From Polynucleobacter sp. AP-Melu-500A-A1 (GTDB taxonomy: Bacteria; Pseudomonadota; Gammaproteobacteria; Burkholderiales; Burkholderiaceae), in NCBI RefSeq assembly GCF_018882125.1, contig NZ_JACVOZ010000001.1, positions 124,001 to 188,000 of the forward strand: a DNA stretch of 64,000 nt, in the 5' to 3' direction. Positions 20,154 through 31,591 of this stretch are shown here, in pieces. The first letter of the stretch is position 1. Every line of letters starts with the position of its first letter. Below the pieces are notes generated by a model. The model searched no databases. It saw only the letters and a program-made list of their open reading frames with translations, and was not told the origin of the DNA. The position numbers and the translations under genes are program-made.

Positions 20154-21986
20154 TTATTCGACTGTGACGCTCTTTGCTAAATTTCTAGGCTTGTCCACAT
20201 CAGTTCCAAGAGCGCAGGCGGTGTGGTACGCCAATAGCTGCAGGGGGACCACATGCAAAATCGGTGAGAGATTGCCGTAGTGCTCAGGTAAGCGGATGAC
20301 ATTAATACCTTCGCTATTCACAATCTCCGTGTCGTGATCCGCAAAGACATAGAGTTTGCCACCCCGAGCCTTAACCTCTTGCATATTAGATTTTAACTTT
20401 TCCAACAGTTCGTCTTTAGGAGCAACCGTCACTACCGGCATTTTGTCGGTTACGAGTGCCAATGGTCCATGCTTCAGCTCCCCTGCTGGGTAGGCTTCTG
20501 CGTGTATATAGGAAATCTCTTTTAGCTTTAGGGCGCCTTCTAGGGCGATCGGGTAATGCAAACCACGTCCCAAGAACAAGGCGTTCTCGCATTTAGAAAA
20601 AGCTTCACTCCAAGCAATAATTTGTGGCTCAAGCGCAAGTACAGCATGGAGCGCTTTAGGCAGATGACGCAATTCACGAAGTAATTCTTTTTCTTTTTCG
20701 ACAGAAATTCTGCCAGCGCGTTTCGCAATCGAAACTGCCAAGAGATATAAAGCAACAAGCTGTGTCGTAAATGCTTTAGTCGATGCCACACCTATTTCTG
20801 CGCCAGCCTTAGTCAAAAAATGCCAGTTGGTTTCACGCACCATGGCGCTACTAGCTACATTACAAATGGCTAAGGTATAAGGGTGGCCTAAGGCCTTTGC
20901 ATGACGTAATGCCGCCAATGTATCCGCTGTCTCACCAGACTGAGAAACCACCACAATCAAGGTTTTAGGATTGGGTACGGTTGTACGATAACGATACTCA
21001 CTCGCTATCTCCACTTGAGTCGGAATGCCAGCAATATCCTCTAACCAGTATTTGGCAACGCAGGCAGAGTAATAACTAGTTCCGCATGCCAAGATCAAAA
21101 TTTGATCAAATGCCTTCCAATCCTCAGCATTGGCTCCAAATAATTCAGGGCCAAAGGATGCGATATTTGCTAAGGTGTCACCAATAGCTCTTGGCTGCTC
21201 AAAGATTTCTTTTTGCATGTAATGCTGATATGGCCCCAGATCTACTGAATCTGCCTGTGCAGGCATCGCCTTGCGATCTCTTTGTGCAACATTACCACTC
21301 TGATCAATAATTTGAACGGTATCAGCCTGCAAAACAGCGACGTCACCCTCTTCTAGATACATCATGGTCTGCGCGCGGCCTGCTAATGCAAGGGCATCTG
21401 ATGCCAAAAAGTTTTCATGCTCGCCCAGTGCTACCACTAGAGGAGAACCTACGCGCGCTCCAACTAAAGTCTTTGGACTGTCTTGCGCAATTACACCAAT
21501 AGCAAAGGCGCCATGTAATTGCGGCAATACAGAGCGCACTGCAGTGGGTAAATCTTGCTTACCTTGTACTACATATGCTTGATGTATTAAATGGGCAATG
21601 ACCTCTGTATCTGTTTCAGATGTAAACACATAGCCTGCTGCCGTTAATTCAATACGAAGTGTTTCATAATTTTCAACAATACCGTTATGCACTACGGCAA
21701 TCAATCCATTGGAGATATGAGGATGTGCATTTTGCGTATCTGGCTTGCCATGAGTAGCCCAACGCGTATGGGCAATACCTAATGTGCCATGAAATTCTTT
21801 GCCCTGCTCTGCCAATTCTGAAACTCTTGCGGTTGTTCTAGCACGTTCTATAGGATGCTTTACATCATCAGCATTAATCACAGCAAAACCGCAGGAATCA
21901 TATCCACGGTACTCGAGGCGGCGTAAGCCCTCTACTAATACATCCACAATATTTTGATGAGATGCTGCGCCAACGATGCCACACAT
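20154..21986 (-). CDS. glmS: Glutamine--fructose-6-phosphate aminotransferase
   Basis: 610 residues, the standard length. N-terminal class II glutaminase with nucleophile Cys2 ([10 protein letters not shown]), then two SIS sugar-isomerase domains; the C-terminus [13 protein letters not shown] is the typical GlmS ending. It makes glucosamine-6-phosphate, the first step towards UDP-GlcNAc. The start overlaps the glmU stop by one base (TAATG), so the pair is translationally coupled. No glmS ribozyme is present: there is no 5' leader between the two genes. Confidence 0.97.
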   Translation of the reverse strand: MCGIVGAASHQNIVDVLVEGLRRLEYRGYDSCGFAVINADDVKHPIERARTTARVSELAEQGKEFHGTLGIAHTRWATHGKPDTQNAHPHISNGLIAVVHNGIVENYETLRIELTAAGYVFTSETDTEVIAHLIHQAYVVQGKQDLPTAVRSVLPQLHGAFAIGVIAQDSPKTLVGARVGSPLVVALGEHENFLASDALALAGRAQTMMYLEEGDVAVLQADTVQIIDQSGNVAQRDRKAMPAQADSVDLGPYQHYMQKEIFEQPRAIGDTLANIASFGPELFGANAEDWKAFDQILILACGTSYYSACVAKYWLEDIAGIPTQVEIASEYRYRTTVPNPKTLIVVVSQSGETADTLAALRHAKALGHPYTLAICNVASSAMVRETNWHFLTKAGAEIGVASTKAFTTQLVALYLLAVSIAKRAGRISVEKEKELLRELRHLPKALHAVLALEPQIIAWSEAFSKCENALFLGRGLHYPIALEGALKLKEISYIHAEAYPAGELKHGPLALVTDKMPVVTVAPKDELLEKLKSNMQEVKARGGKLYVFADHDTEIVNSEGINVIRLPEHYGNLSPILHVVPLQLLAYHTACALGTDVDKPRNLAKSVTVE

Positions 21987-23473
21987 TATTTTTTACCCTT
22001 TACGGATTTAGGCGCAGATTTTTTCGCTGGCACTTTTTTACTCGCTACTTTTTTTGCTACAGTCTTTTGACCTTTTTTAACAGGACGTTGCCACTGCAGT
22101 GAAATTTGCTTAGCTCGAGATACCGTTAATTGGTTTGGTGGCGCATCTTTCGTGAGTGTAGTGCCAGCACCAAGCGTTGCGCCTCGCCCTACGCGAACCG
22201 GTGCAACCAATTGAGTGTCTGATCCAATGAAGACATCATCCTCAATAATAGTTTGATGTTTATTGACACCATCATAATTGCAGGTAATAGTTCCAGCACC
22301 AATATTAACTCTGGAGCCTACCAGTGCATCGCCTACATAAGCCAAATGATTCGCTTTACTATTTGCAGCGATCTTACTGTTCTTCACTTCCACAAAATTG
22401 CCGATATGAACATCATTTGCTAGGTCTGCCCCAGGGCGCAAACGAGCATAAGGGCCGATGACTGATTGATTGCCAACCTTAGCGCCATCTAAATGGCTAT
22501 ATGCATGTATTACTACGCCTTTGCCAATCGCACTATTGCGTACTATGCAATAAGGGCCGACCTTAGTGCTTTCTGCCAGCGTGACAGTACCCTCAAACAC
22601 ACAACCGACATCGATAAACACGTCAGTGCCGCATTCAAGAGTACCGCGCACATCAATGCGCGCAGGATCAGCAAGCGATACCCCCGCATCCATTAATTGA
22701 TTAGCTACATTTAATTGATGTATACGCTCAAGCGCAGCTAACTGATCTCGACTATTAACACCAATCGTTTCAAATTCATCGTCAGCCGCAGTAGTGCGAA
22801 TCGGCACCCCATCTTTAACAGCCATCGCAATCACATCGGTTAAGTAATACTCACCCTGCGCATTACTTGAGCGCAATGCCTTTAACCATTTCTTTAGGGA
22901 ATTGGTTGGCAGCACCATGATGCCGGTATTAATTTCCACAATTGACTTCTGAGCAAGCGTTGCATCTTTCTCTTCAACAATCGCTTGCACTGAACCGTCA
23001 GCATCGCGCACGATGCGGCCATAGCCAGTGGGATTACTTAGGTTCTGAGTAAGGAGAGCCAAAGCACAATCGTGACCGCGCACACCATCAGCTAGCTTTG
23101 CTAATTTGCTCAGTGTTTTCTGGCTAGTAAGGGGAACGTCTCCATAAAGAACCAAAGTGGGTTCTTGCACATCTAATTTAGAGAGGGCTTGAAGTAGGGC
23201 ATGGCCAGTGCCCTTTTGCTCAGCCTGTAATACGGTGCTGACTTTACTAAATGCAGGATCTGCCTTGCTGACTGTTAGTAAAAATTCTTTTACGTCTGCA
23301 GCGCCATGCCCAACGACAACAATCGGGCCTTGCTTAGATGACTTTCCTTGGAGCGCTAAAGCAGTCGTCAATACATGCTGAAGAAGGGGCTTTCCTGCCA
23401 AAGTTTGCAGAACCTTGGGCAATGCGGATTTCATCCGCTTTCCTTGCCCAGCAGCCAATATAACGATATTCAT
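21986..23473 (-). CDS. glmU: Bifunctional GlmU (UDP-GlcNAc pyrophosphorylase / GlcN-1-P acetyltransferase)
   Basis: 495 residues, about 40 longer than usual. The N-terminal nucleotidyltransferase opens with the [11 protein letters not shown] motif; the C-terminal half is a left-handed beta-helix of hexapeptide repeats with the acetyl-CoA site ([14 protein letters not shown], then NHLAYVGDA). After the enzyme proper, about residue 464 onward, there is a Lys/Ala/Val/Pro-rich tail resembling histone H1-like or PhaP/PhaM tails. It overlaps ttcA by 4 bases and glmS by one base. Confidence 0.97.
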   Translation of the reverse strand: MNIVILAAGQGKRMKSALPKVLQTLAGKPLLQHVLTTALALQGKSSKQGPIVVVGHGAADVKEFLLTVSKADPAFSKVSTVLQAEQKGTGHALLQALSKLDVQEPTLVLYGDVPLTSQKTLSKLAKLADGVRGHDCALALLTQNLSNPTGYGRIVRDADGSVQAIVEEKDATLAQKSIVEINTGIMVLPTNSLKKWLKALRSSNAQGEYYLTDVIAMAVKDGVPIRTTAADDEFETIGVNSRDQLAALERIHQLNVANQLMDAGVSLADPARIDVRGTLECGTDVFIDVGCVFEGTVTLAESTKVGPYCIVRNSAIGKGVVIHAYSHLDGAKVGNQSVIGPYARLRPGADLANDVHIGNFVEVKNSKIAANSKANHLAYVGDALVGSRVNIGAGTITCNYDGVNKHQTIIEDDVFIGSDTQLVAPVRVGRGATLGAGTTLTKDAPPNQLTVSRAKQISLQWQRPVKKGQKTVAKKVASKKVPAKKSAPKSVKGKK

Positions 23474-24378
23474 AAGAGGGGATTATAAGTCCCCTGAATG
23501 GGCGTTCCGCAGGCCAGCTCCTCTAATTGCGACTCATCAATTGCCTTATCACCGGCAGATCTGGCGGCAATCCCAGACAACTGCGTAGAAATCTCTAGAT
23601 TTTGGAAATCAAAGGCTTCACCATCCATCAAATGGGATGGGACGATGTGATGCATCGATCTGAATAGATTTTCTACACGGCCGGGATATTTCTTTTCCCA
23701 ATCACGCAGCATTTCTTTCATGGCCTGGCGTTGAAGATTAGGCTGACTGCCACAAAGGTCACACGGAATAATCGGGAAATTCATATCTACTGAGTAACGC
23801 TCAAGCAACTTTTCTGGGACATAGGCCAATGGGCGAATCACAATATGCTTACCATCGTCAGAGCGCAACTTCGGTGGCATAGCTTTTAACTTACCGGCAT
23901 AAAACATATTGAGCATCAGCGTCTCAAGAATATCGTCACGATGATGTCCCAAGGCAATTTTTGTTGCGCCTAATTCATCAGCAACGCGATACAAAATTCC
24001 ACGACGCAAACGCGAACATAATCCACAAGTTGTCTTTCCTTCTGGAATAACACGCTTGACGATACTGTACGTATCTTGCTCTTCAATGTGATATTGCACA
24101 CCCAAACTCTTTAAGTAATTCGGGAGTATTTCTGCAGGAAAATTAGGCTGCTTTTGATCGAGGTTGACAGCTATCACTTCGAAATTAATTGGCGCACGCT
24201 CACGCAACTTTAAGAGAATGTCGAGCATGGCATAGCTGTCTTTGCCGCCTGAGACGCACACCATAACCTTATCGCCATCCTCAATCATGCCAAAGTCGCC
24301 AATGGCTTGACCTACTAAGCGGCAAAGTTTTTTCTCCAGCTTGTTTTCCTCGAATACAACTTTACGAATATCGCCCAT
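23470..24378 (-). CDS. ttcA: tRNA 2-thiocytidine(32) synthetase
   Basis: 302 residues. PP-loop ATPase motif SGGKDS at 43-48, and two CxxC pairs, C118/C121 (CGLC) and C206/C209 (CDLC), which carry the iron-sulfur cluster in TtcA. It thiolates C32 of several tRNAs. A TGA-ATG overlap couples it to glmU downstream; folB lies 29 bases upstream on the same strand, so the order is FolM-like, folB, ttcA, glmU, glmS in one probable transcript. Confidence 0.95.
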   Translation of the reverse strand: MGDIRKVVFEENKLEKKLCRLVGQAIGDFGMIEDGDKVMVCVSGGKDSYAMLDILLKLRERAPINFEVIAVNLDQKQPNFPAEILPNYLKSLGVQYHIEEQDTYSIVKRVIPEGKTTCGLCSRLRRGILYRVADELGATKIALGHHRDDILETLMLNMFYAGKLKAMPPKLRSDDGKHIVIRPLAYVPEKLLERYSVDMNFPIIPCDLCGSQPNLQRQAMKEMLRDWEKKYPGRVENLFRSMHHIVPSHLMDGEAFDFQNLEISTQLSGIAARSAGDKAIDESQLEELACGTPIQGTYNPLL

Positions 24379-24407
24379 GATGATGGCTATCTTTTCTTTA
24401 CTCTTAA

Positions 24408-24803
24408 TTAAGCTGGTTTGATACGAAATACTTCTACACCTACCGAATAGCAGTCTGGATATACATCAGGCTTAGAAGTACTGACACATACTGCCAAGAC
24501 TTTAGGATGCATCAACATGGTCGTAACAATATCGTCGCAAAAAGTTTCTTGAAGTTCAATATGGCCCTGAGAGGCTATTGCCTTAATGGTTTCGCGCATA
24601 AAGTCATAATCTACCACTTCATCAAGCAGATCATTAGTCGGCGTATTCATTACAAATGGGATATATAAGTCCACATTCAAAATAACGCGTTGTTCAGCTT
24701 TTTTCTCAAAATCATGAACACCGATATTGATAAAAATCTCATAGTCCCGCAAAAATAAACGGCGGCAATCAATGAGGACGGGATGCGAAAGAATGGTGTG
24801 CAT
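24408..24803 (-). CDS. folB: Dihydroneopterin aldolase
   Basis: 131 residues, matching FolB. Signature region [31 protein letters not shown] at about 16-46, where the first segment gives the substrate pocket, plus a conserved Lys and Tyr in the C-terminal half. It converts dihydroneopterin to 6-hydroxymethyl-dihydropterin in folate synthesis. It is 20 bases downstream of the FolM-like reductase, which strengthens a pterin role for that neighbour. Confidence 0.92.
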   Translation of the reverse strand: MHTILSHPVLIDCRRLFLRDYEIFINIGVHDFEKKAEQRVILNVDLYIPFVMNTPTNDLLDEVVDYDFMRETIKAIASQGHIELQETFCDDIVTTMLMHPKVLAVCVSTSKPDVYPDCYSVGVEVFRIKPA

Positions 24804-24823
24804 GATTTTTGGCTTTATTGTTT

Positions 24824-25642
24824 TTATGAATTGGTTTTAAACATCACATCGCGTGTGGATGGCAAAAGATGTTGCCCGCCATCTACATATAAAGTAGTTC
24901 CCGTAATGGCATTCGCTTGCGCTAAAAAGACTGCGGCTTTAGCAATATCTACAGGTGTGGAAGATCTGCCTAGCGGTGTCATTTGATGGGCGCTTGCAAA
25001 ACCTTCATGAGTTTGATCGCCCGAAGGCAAGGAAATACCCGGTGCTAATCCCACAACACGAAGATGTGGGGCGAAGTCTAAGGCTAGCATTTCTACTGAG
25101 GTTAAAAGTGCTGCCTTAGATAAGGTGTAAGACAAGTAATCGGGATTCAGATTAATGAGTTTTTGATCTAACAACTGAATGACGGACGGAAGTGAATCTC
25201 CATCCATTGTTATGGCCTTCGTTTTCTGAAATTCAAACATGAGTTGGGAAAGCAAAATTGGGGCTGCCAAATTAACCTGCATATGGTCTTGCAAACTTTT
25301 TGGGCTCAGCGGATTTTCAGAATTGGCGCGATCGAATTCAAAAATAGATGCACTATTGACTAAGCAATGTAAACCTTGGAATTGTTTTGTGACATCCTTG
25401 AATAAACCTGCAATATTTGACTCATTGGCAAGGTCTGCCTGAAAAGCATGTGCATGGCGCCCAAGTCCCTGAATGTGGGCTACAGTTTCTTGGGCATCGA
25501 CCTCAGATTGTCCATAGTGAACGGCAACATCCCAGCCCTGACGTGCAAACTCTATAGCAATTTCTCGACCAAGGCGCTTTGCGGCACCGGTCACTAAAAC
25601 GGCCTTATTTTGCTGGGACGGGGTTGTTGAACTAGGGTTCAA
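24824..25642 (-). CDS. folM: SDR oxidoreductase, probable FolM-like pteridine reductase
   Basis: 272 residues. The SDR nucleotide motif reads TGAAKRLGR at residues 18-26: an Arg after the Lys in place of the usual Gly-x-Gly, characteristic of pteridine reductase (PTR1) and FolM. A YxxxK motif (YTLSK) and the substrate-loop LAPGISLPSG follow. FolM reduces dihydromonapterin or dihydrofolate with NADPH. The folB neighbour supports a pterin substrate. The assignment is by motif and context, not proof. It diverges from the MidA-type gene with 25 bases between starts. Confidence 0.75.
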   Translation of the reverse strand: MNPSSTTPSQQNKAVLVTGAAKRLGREIAIEFARQGWDVAVHYGQSEVDAQETVAHIQGLGRHAHAFQADLANESNIAGLFKDVTKQFQGLHCLVNSASIFEFDRANSENPLSPKSLQDHMQVNLAAPILLSQLMFEFQKTKAITMDGDSLPSVIQLLDQKLINLNPDYLSYTLSKAALLTSVEMLALDFAPHLRVVGLAPGISLPSGDQTHEGFASAHQMTPLGRSSTPVDIAKAAVFLAQANAITGTTLYVDGGQHLLPSTRDVMFKTNS

Positions 25643-25667
25643 TTAAATTCTCTTAGACTAGCGAGGT

Positions 25668-26855
25668 ATGGATATTACCTTGACCAGCCTAGAAACGGAG
25701 CATAGCCAGCTTCTAAGCAACAAAATAGCCGCCCAAATCACCTCAGATGGCGGCTGGATAGGCTTTTCTCGCTTTATGGAGATAGCCCTCTATGAACCCG
25801 GGATGGGCTATTACAGTGCTGGGGCTCATAAATTGGGAGCTGGCGGGGATTTCACCACGGCCCCAGAACTGAGTCCACTCTTTGGTGCTGCAGTCTGCTC
25901 AACCATCCTACCCGTATTAGAGGGGCTGCAAGCGCGGGGTCTACCTACCCAAATTTTGGAGTTTGGTGCAGGGACGGGCAAGCTGGCGCAATCGATTTTG
26001 ACGCGCCTACATGATCTTGGCTTTGCCTTGGATCGTTACGACATTATTGAAATTTCTCCAGACTTAGCAGAGCGTCAAAAAGAACTTTTAAACATAACTC
26101 TTGCTCGCTCTAACTCTGCTACTCAATGTCAGTGGCTAAGCACCATACCCGAAAATTACCAGGGCGTTATTTTGGCTAACGAAGTAATTGATGCTATTCC
26201 TTGTGATGCCATCATTTTTCAAAATGGGTTTTGGTACTGGTATGGCGTCACTGTTATCGATGGAAAATTTTCATGGAAAGCGGGCAAACCTGTAGAACAT
26301 CATTTGTTGCCAGAAAGCTTATTGAGTGGAAATTTTTCTGAAGGCTACGTTACCGAGCTACATGCCCCTGCAAATGCTTGGATGCGTCAAATTGCACAGC
26401 ATTTACAGACGGGTTTATTTTTAAGCTTCGATTACGGCTTTCCCGAAAGCGAGTACTACCATCCACAAAGGCTTGAGGGCACGTTGATGGCGCATCATCG
26501 TCACCACGCCATTCAGGATCCTTTTTATCTTCCTGGCTTATCTGACTTAACTACCCATGTAGAGTGGTCACAAATTGCTCGCAGTGCACTTACTGGGAAT
26601 GTGGATGATGTTTATCTCTCGAACCAAGCTGGCTATTTACTGGATGCAGGCATTGGAGATATTGCGCTGGAGATTGGCGATCCGAGTAATCCAGAAACCT
26701 TCCTGCCGCTTTCAAATGCATTACAAAAATTATTGTCTGAGGCAGAGATGGGTGAATTATTTAAGGTCTTTGCATTCACTAAAAATATTGATACTGTGCT
26801 GCCTGGTTGCACCTTAGAAGATCTACCCGGACTGCGTGGCAGAAATAGACTCTAA
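25668..26855 (+). CDS. SAM-dependent methyltransferase, MidA/NDUFAF7 family
   Basis: 395 residues. Family signatures: [17 protein letters not shown] near 37-53, [14 protein letters not shown] near 61-74, [12 protein letters not shown] near 98-109 (SAM site), and [12 protein letters not shown] near 168-179. Mitochondrial NDUFAF7 methylates an arginine of complex I subunit NDUFS2; the bacterial target is not known. A complex-I-related NDUFA9-like gene lies about 1.1 kb away, which is suggestive. The stop overlaps the convergent cca stop by 4 bases. Confidence 0.9.
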   Translation: MDITLTSLETEHSQLLSNKIAAQITSDGGWIGFSRFMEIALYEPGMGYYSAGAHKLGAGGDFTTAPELSPLFGAAVCSTILPVLEGLQARGLPTQILEFGAGTGKLAQSILTRLHDLGFALDRYDIIEISPDLAERQKELLNITLARSNSATQCQWLSTIPENYQGVILANEVIDAIPCDAIIFQNGFWYWYGVTVIDGKFSWKAGKPVEHHLLPESLLSGNFSEGYVTELHAPANAWMRQIAQHLQTGLFLSFDYGFPESEYYHPQRLEGTLMAHHRHHAIQDPFYLPGLSDLTTHVEWSQIARSALTGNVDDVYLSNQAGYLLDAGIGDIALEIGDPSNPETFLPLSNALQKLLSEAEMGELFKVFAFTKNIDTVLPGCTLEDLPGLRGRNRL

Positions 26856-27988
26856 AGATCTAAGCTCAATGCAGCAGTAATTGCCATCAATCTTGCAGAC
26901 TCAAAAGCACTACCAATACGTTCACCATTAGAGCGGTCTTGCGCAGCAACACCCAAAATAATGTCAGCAGTATTGAGTGCTTGCGTATTTCGCATTGCCG
27001 TCATCAATATGGTAACTGGATGTCCTAGTTTTTGGGCTAGATTTAGTAGAACTTGAACCCTATCAGGCTTGCGCCAAAGATCGGCGCGATTGAACCAAGC
27101 TAATACATCTACCGCCTGATAAGATCCATCGGGATATTGATGAATCAGTAAGTTCAGATCACTGTAGATTTCGCTAAAGTCACGCACTTCAATAGGCATA
27201 CGAACAGTGTCAGCCCAGAAACGAATTTCACTCGCTGGCAAATCCATCAAAACAATGGCGCAGCGCTCATCCAAAGTCTTGCCCACTTCCTCTAAAGACT
27301 TCATCAAGCCTTCTCTAAAGGGCTCCTCTGCTAACAGGGTGCTCAATGTAGGAGGCAAGATAGTTTTAGCCGCACCCGTATTGAGTAAGACTTGAAACAT
27401 ATGCATCGGTTTTTGAGCAAGCAAACCTCTGGCAAGTTCTTGCCAAATACGTTCCGCAGATAGTGCGCTTAACTCGCCTGATTGCACAATGGCTTTTAGG
27501 GCAGAGAGCGTCTCATCAGCAACTGAAAATTCGGGGAAGCGTGCGGCAAAGCGGGCAATGCGCAATAAACGCAATGGGTCTTCAGCAAAAGCATCTGACA
27601 CGTGACGAAAGACCTTAGCAGCCAAATCTTCTTGTCCGTTATAAGGATCGATAATAGGGCCGAACCACTTCCCATCAGGGTCGACCTCTTGTGCCATTGC
27701 ATTGATCGTTAAGTCACGACGCTCTAAGTCTTCTTCTAAGCTTACCGTTGGGTCAGCATAGAAGTGAAAGCCTTTATAACCCTTACCTGTTTTTCGCTCG
27801 GTTCGAGCAAGTGCATATTCAGCTTGGGTTTCTGGATGCAGAAATACTGGGAAATCCTTGCCGACAGGGCGAAAACCTTGGGCTACCATCTCTTCAATGC
27901 TCGAACCCACCACCACATAGTCAACGTCATTTACAGGTAAACCCATCAGGGTATCCCGAATGGCACCGCCGACTGCATACACCTTCAT
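26852..27988 (-). CDS. cca: CCA tRNA nucleotidyltransferase, HD domain degenerate
   Basis: 378 residues, about 35 shorter than E. coli Cca. Class II nucleotidyltransferase core: GGAIRD at 7-12, the catalytic DVD (D21, D23), [10 protein letters not shown], and the tRNA-binding neck [12 protein letters not shown]. It adds and repairs the 3' CCA of tRNAs. Odd: the E. coli phosphohydrolase motif (RFATLCHDLGK) aligns with [11 protein letters not shown] here, so the metal-binding HD is lost and the domain is shortened. Its start abuts the stop of the NDUFA9-like gene. Confidence 0.93.
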   Translation of the reverse strand: MKVYAVGGAIRDTLMGLPVNDVDYVVVGSSIEEMVAQGFRPVGKDFPVFLHPETQAEYALARTERKTGKGYKGFHFYADPTVSLEEDLERRDLTINAMAQEVDPDGKWFGPIIDPYNGQEDLAAKVFRHVSDAFAEDPLRLLRIARFAARFPEFSVADETLSALKAIVQSGELSALSAERIWQELARGLLAQKPMHMFQVLLNTGAAKTILPPTLSTLLAEEPFREGLMKSLEEVGKTLDERCAIVLMDLPASEIRFWADTVRMPIEVRDFSEIYSDLNLLIHQYPDGSYQAVDVLAWFNRADLWRKPDRVQVLLNLAQKLGHPVTILMTAMRNTQALNTADIILGVAAQDRSNGERIGSAFESARLMAITAALSLDL

Positions 27989-28896
27989 TACTGCATGCCC
28001 TCAAGGCTACGGCGACTGATCTTAAAAGTTTCTGTAAGCGCGTCATGAGAACCAACAGGCAAAATATTTGGGCTTTGCATCGATGCAATATTGTCACGCG
28101 ACATCAAGGTAGGGCCTGGCAGAAATTCAAAAGCGAGTGCCTGTATATAACCTACAAATGCTGGCACCGGAATAATTGCGCATGAAGCATGTACTTTGCG
28201 TTTTGCTAACTCCACAATCTCTTTCATGGTGTACACAGTAGCACCCACTAAATCGTAGGACTGATGATTCGTTTGTGGCATCGATAGAGACATTACAAAA
28301 GCAGTTGCCACATCATCAACACTGACGGGCTGAAATTTGGCAGTGTGATTAGCCAATGGCATCACTGGAAATAATTTTACTAGCTTAGCAAACAAATTAA
28401 TGAATTGATCTTGCGCACCAAAAATGACCGAAGATCTAAAAATCGTCCAGTCTAAATTGCTCGCTTTGACAGCAGCTTCACCATCGCCCTTGCTGCGCTG
28501 ATACATCGAAGATCCATGAGAATCAGCACCCAAAGCACTCATATGCAAATAGCGTTTCAGTCCGTGCATTTGCATTGCAGTAATAATATTTTTTGGTAAA
28601 TCAACATGCGCAGCTTTAAATACGTTTCCATAAGGCTGCGCAGGCTTGTCATGGAGCACTCCAACTAAGTTAATGACCGCGCCCTGAGGTTTAATGCGTG
28701 AACATAGATCTTGTAGCTGATCAAACTCATGAACATCTGCATTCTCTAGATAAACTTTTGGAAGCATTCGTAAATCACGGCCAGCTGCTAAATGTCCTGT
28801 GGGTATCAATACCGAATAGCCTGCAGCTTGCAATTGAGCAGCCAAAACACGACCGACAAAACCGTTACCGCCAATGAGAAGAATGTCGTATTTCAT
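27988..28896 (-). CDS. Complex I NDUFA9 subunit family protein (atypical SDR)
   Basis: 302 residues. Rossmann fold with GGNGFVGR at residues 9-16; the catalytic YxxxK is reduced to YQRSKGDGE, and the C-terminal segment matches the NDUFA9/YwnB-like branch. These proteins bind NAD(P)H and in mitochondria stabilise complex I; in bacteria the role is unproven. A nucleotide-sugar epimerase-like activity is the alternative. Sits between slt and cca on the minus strand, with 27 bases to slt. Confidence 0.85.
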   Translation of the reverse strand: MKYDILLIGGNGFVGRVLAAQLQAAGYSVLIPTGHLAAGRDLRMLPKVYLENADVHEFDQLQDLCSRIKPQGAVINLVGVLHDKPAQPYGNVFKAAHVDLPKNIITAMQMHGLKRYLHMSALGADSHGSSMYQRSKGDGEAAVKASNLDWTIFRSSVIFGAQDQFINLFAKLVKLFPVMPLANHTAKFQPVSVDDVATAFVMSLSMPQTNHQSYDLVGATVYTMKEIVELAKRKVHASCAIIPVPAFVGYIQALAFEFLPGPTLMSRDNIASMQSPNILPVGSHDALTETFKISRRSLEGMQ

Positions 28897-28923
28897 TTAA
28901 GACCCCTTAGTAAGGCTGAATGC

Positions 28924-30891
28924 TTATGGTAATTCAGTTTGAGTAGCAGCCTTTGGAGAAATTACCCCCAGGCGCTGTTTCAAGGATTGTGTTTGTCCAT
29001 TCATTACTGATGAATAGTAATTGGCATTCGATAAAACATTCTTTACATAAACGCGTGTTTCAGTAAAAGGAATCGTTTCAGCAAAAATGGCACCTTCAGT
29101 AGGGCTAGTTAATTTTTCACGCCAGAGTTTTGAGCGTGAGGGGCCAGCATTGTAGGCGGCCGATGCCAATACCCATGAACCATCCAAATCAATCAGCACC
29201 ATATTGAGGTAATTACTACCTAAGGTCAAATTAGTATTGGTATCACTTAACTTATCGTTAGTGTAGTTTGTCATCCCAATTTTTTTTGCAACGTACTTGG
29301 CGGTATTTGGCATCACCTGCATTAGTCCAGACGCTCCAACAGAGGAGGAAGCATTCATAATAAAACGAGATTCTTGGCGAATAAGCCCATAAGCCCAAGC
29401 TAGATTTAAATCAATCTGTCTCGCAATAGGAGATAGCTCATCCCGAAATGGGGTTGGATAACGTAAGCTAAAATCATGCTCTTGCTTGGTACGATCAGCT
29501 GTATTGACAACACGATCATATAAATTAATACGCTTGGCATACTCTGCTGCCGCGAGTAATTGCTTGTCAGTCATATTGCGAAGTTCCCAATTCCACTCGC
29601 GATTGCCTTCAAAACGTAAGTTCATTGCATAGAGTCTATCGCCCCTGACAAAACCTTTACGACTTGCCATGGCATCGATTTCTGCATCACTTACTTTGGT
29701 ACGCGCTGGTGCATGATTGGATTTTCCAAGCTCCTCGCGGGCCAGCTGACCATAAAAGTTATATTGCTCATCAATCAACTCGTAAGTTTCTTTGGCCTTT
29801 GCATCTTGACCTTCTACCTTGAGCGCACGTCCATACCAATAGGTCCACGCTGGGTCACGACTTCGTACTGCTGGGTTCATGCCCTCAATCGCATTCTTTA
29901 CCAAGACCCAATCTTTCGCACGCAAGCCTGCGCGTACCTTCCACTCCTGACTCTCAGCTGAGAGCAATTCGTTATATCCAAGCTCTTGCTGAAAACGATA
30001 AGCGTCGTCTGCATTCGGATCTAATTTCTTAGCCAGAAATTGCCCAATAACACCCCAAGCTACAGCTTGATTCTCTTTGCTGTAACGGGAAGCATTTTGA
30101 GAGAAATCCTTATATGCCTTAGCGGGATCAGCTTTAGCCGCTTTTACAATTTCTGCAATAGGATCTTCCCCACCAAGACGCTTAGCCATGCTGTCGTAAC
30201 CCCTTTCATTTGCAGCGCGGCCAATCGCTTTGGCCTCACTAGGCGTCATACCACCAGCAGCTACTAAGGAAGGAACTAATTCTTGACAGGCTTGACCAAA
30301 ATAACTGGGGTCCAATAAAACCGCTCGCGAGTCCATTGCTAATTTTGTGGGATTTTCACCTTGGGATAATTTAGAAAGTAATGCATAACACTTCACTTGA
30401 GTGTCGTCATCTAAAACAAACTTGGCGTATTCAACATCAAAGCGTGACCAGTCTTTACGTTTACCCAATACCAATAACCAATCATTACGCATGCGGTCAG
30501 CCAAAGCTGTTCCTTGGTATTGGTTCAAGAAAGCCACTATCTGCGCATCAGCGCTATAATCCCCTCGTGGAGCTCCAGCGCTATCAAATAGCTGGGGCTT
30601 AATCCTAAAATACGCCACATAATCATCAAACGGATAGTTCACTAGATTTCCAGCTAATTGCTGGGTTCGAAACACATCATTCTTTTTGGCGGCTTCGCGC
30701 AAATCGACGAACATGCGATCGGCATCGGTAATTTCTGGTGGCGCTACCTTGCTCTCATAGGACTTCGGCAGCGTAGTTTTTTTTGTTTTTTCAGCAAAGG
30801 TATTGGGGATATTTAAAGCAAATCCCATAATGAAGATTCCTATTAGCCCCATAAGCTGATGACGGTTACTTTTCCAAACAGCAGACTTCAT
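28924..30891 (-). CDS. slt: Soluble lytic murein transglycosylase
   Basis: 655 residues. N-terminal signal/anchor (GLIGIFIMGFALNIPNTFA, about 15-33), a long helical superhelix domain, and a C-terminal SLT domain with catalytic Glu near residue 507 (LIRQESRF) followed by GASGLMQVMP and AYNAGPSR. It cleaves peptidoglycan with formation of 1,6-anhydromuropeptides, which the AmpG-like permease in this window could recycle. Divergent from the 5-formyl-THF cyclo-ligase gene. Confidence 0.93.
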   Translation of the reverse strand: MKSAVWKSNRHQLMGLIGIFIMGFALNIPNTFAEKTKKTTLPKSYESKVAPPEITDADRMFVDLREAAKKNDVFRTQQLAGNLVNYPFDDYVAYFRIKPQLFDSAGAPRGDYSADAQIVAFLNQYQGTALADRMRNDWLLVLGKRKDWSRFDVEYAKFVLDDDTQVKCYALLSKLSQGENPTKLAMDSRAVLLDPSYFGQACQELVPSLVAAGGMTPSEAKAIGRAANERGYDSMAKRLGGEDPIAEIVKAAKADPAKAYKDFSQNASRYSKENQAVAWGVIGQFLAKKLDPNADDAYRFQQELGYNELLSAESQEWKVRAGLRAKDWVLVKNAIEGMNPAVRSRDPAWTYWYGRALKVEGQDAKAKETYELIDEQYNFYGQLAREELGKSNHAPARTKVSDAEIDAMASRKGFVRGDRLYAMNLRFEGNREWNWELRNMTDKQLLAAAEYAKRINLYDRVVNTADRTKQEHDFSLRYPTPFRDELSPIARQIDLNLAWAYGLIRQESRFIMNASSSVGASGLMQVMPNTAKYVAKKIGMTNYTNDKLSDTNTNLTLGSNYLNMVLIDLDGSWVLASAAYNAGPSRSKLWREKLTSPTEGAIFAETIPFTETRVYVKNVLSNANYYSSVMNGQTQSLKQRLGVISPKAATQTELP

Positions 30892-30967
30892 ATTCTCTAT
30901 TCAACCCTATGCGTATTTATTTGATGTTAAGGTACTTACTATATCTTTTAATTTTCGCCTGATAATC

Positions 30968-31591
30968 ATGGATATGCACGGTAATTCGCTAAAAACACTT
31001 AGGCAGGATTTATTAAGACGGCGCAAGGAATTTACGGCTGAGAAAACTCACGCACCCACAAGCGAGCACCTGATTGCAAAGCTCAATGAATTCTTAGCCG
31101 AGGCAGGCAGTTCGCTGCAGTCTATCGCCCTCTACTGGCCCATTCAGGATGAAGTGGATCTTCGACTCAGCTTATTAGCCTGGGCTAAATCAGATACTGG
31201 GCGACAGTTGGCTCTGCCATTTGCGCGCCCAGATAAGCACCTAGAATTTTTTCAATGGCAAGAGGGTGATCACCTTACCCCTAGTCAACATGGCGTGCCA
31301 GAGCCTGATCCTAAGAACTCCCAAAGACTTGCTATCACTCCAGACTGTATTTTGATCCCCTGCGTAGGCTGGTCTAGTACGAGCGATGGCTCTAATACTC
31401 GTTACTGGCGCCTAGGCTATGGCGGTGGATACTTTGATCGCACCTTAGCTCAATTGAGAAAAAATAAGCCAAGCCTGATTTGCATCGGGATTGGCTTTGA
31501 TTGGCAAAAACTAGATGATGCTCAGTGGTCAGCACAAACACATGATGAGCCATTAGATATTCTCATCACGGAATCAGGCGTTTTTCGTTAA
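30968..31591 (+). CDS. 5-formyltetrahydrofolate cyclo-ligase
   Basis: 207 residues. N-terminal LRQDLLRRRKEF basic motif, ALYWPIQDEVDLR, and the ATP/Mg-binding RLGYGGGYFDRTLA near 156-169. It returns 5-formyl-THF to the active folate pool as methenyl-THF, feeding the adjacent MetF. Starts at ATG 30968 or 30974; neither has a strong ribosome site. It converges with metF and overlaps its 3' end by 18 bases. Confidence 0.92.
   Translation: MDMHGNSLKTLRQDLLRRRKEFTAEKTHAPTSEHLIAKLNEFLAEAGSSLQSIALYWPIQDEVDLRLSLLAWAKSDTGRQLALPFARPDKHLEFFQWQEGDHLTPSQHGVPEPDPKNSQRLAITPDCILIPCVGWSSTSDGSNTRYWRLGYGGGYFDRTLAQLRKNKPSLICIGIGFDWQKLDDAQWSAQTHDEPLDILITESGVFR

Noticed and set aside
21984..21988. glmS ribozyme or riboswitch upstream of glmS
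   Set aside because: glmS begins inside the glmU stop codon, so there is no leader to hold one.
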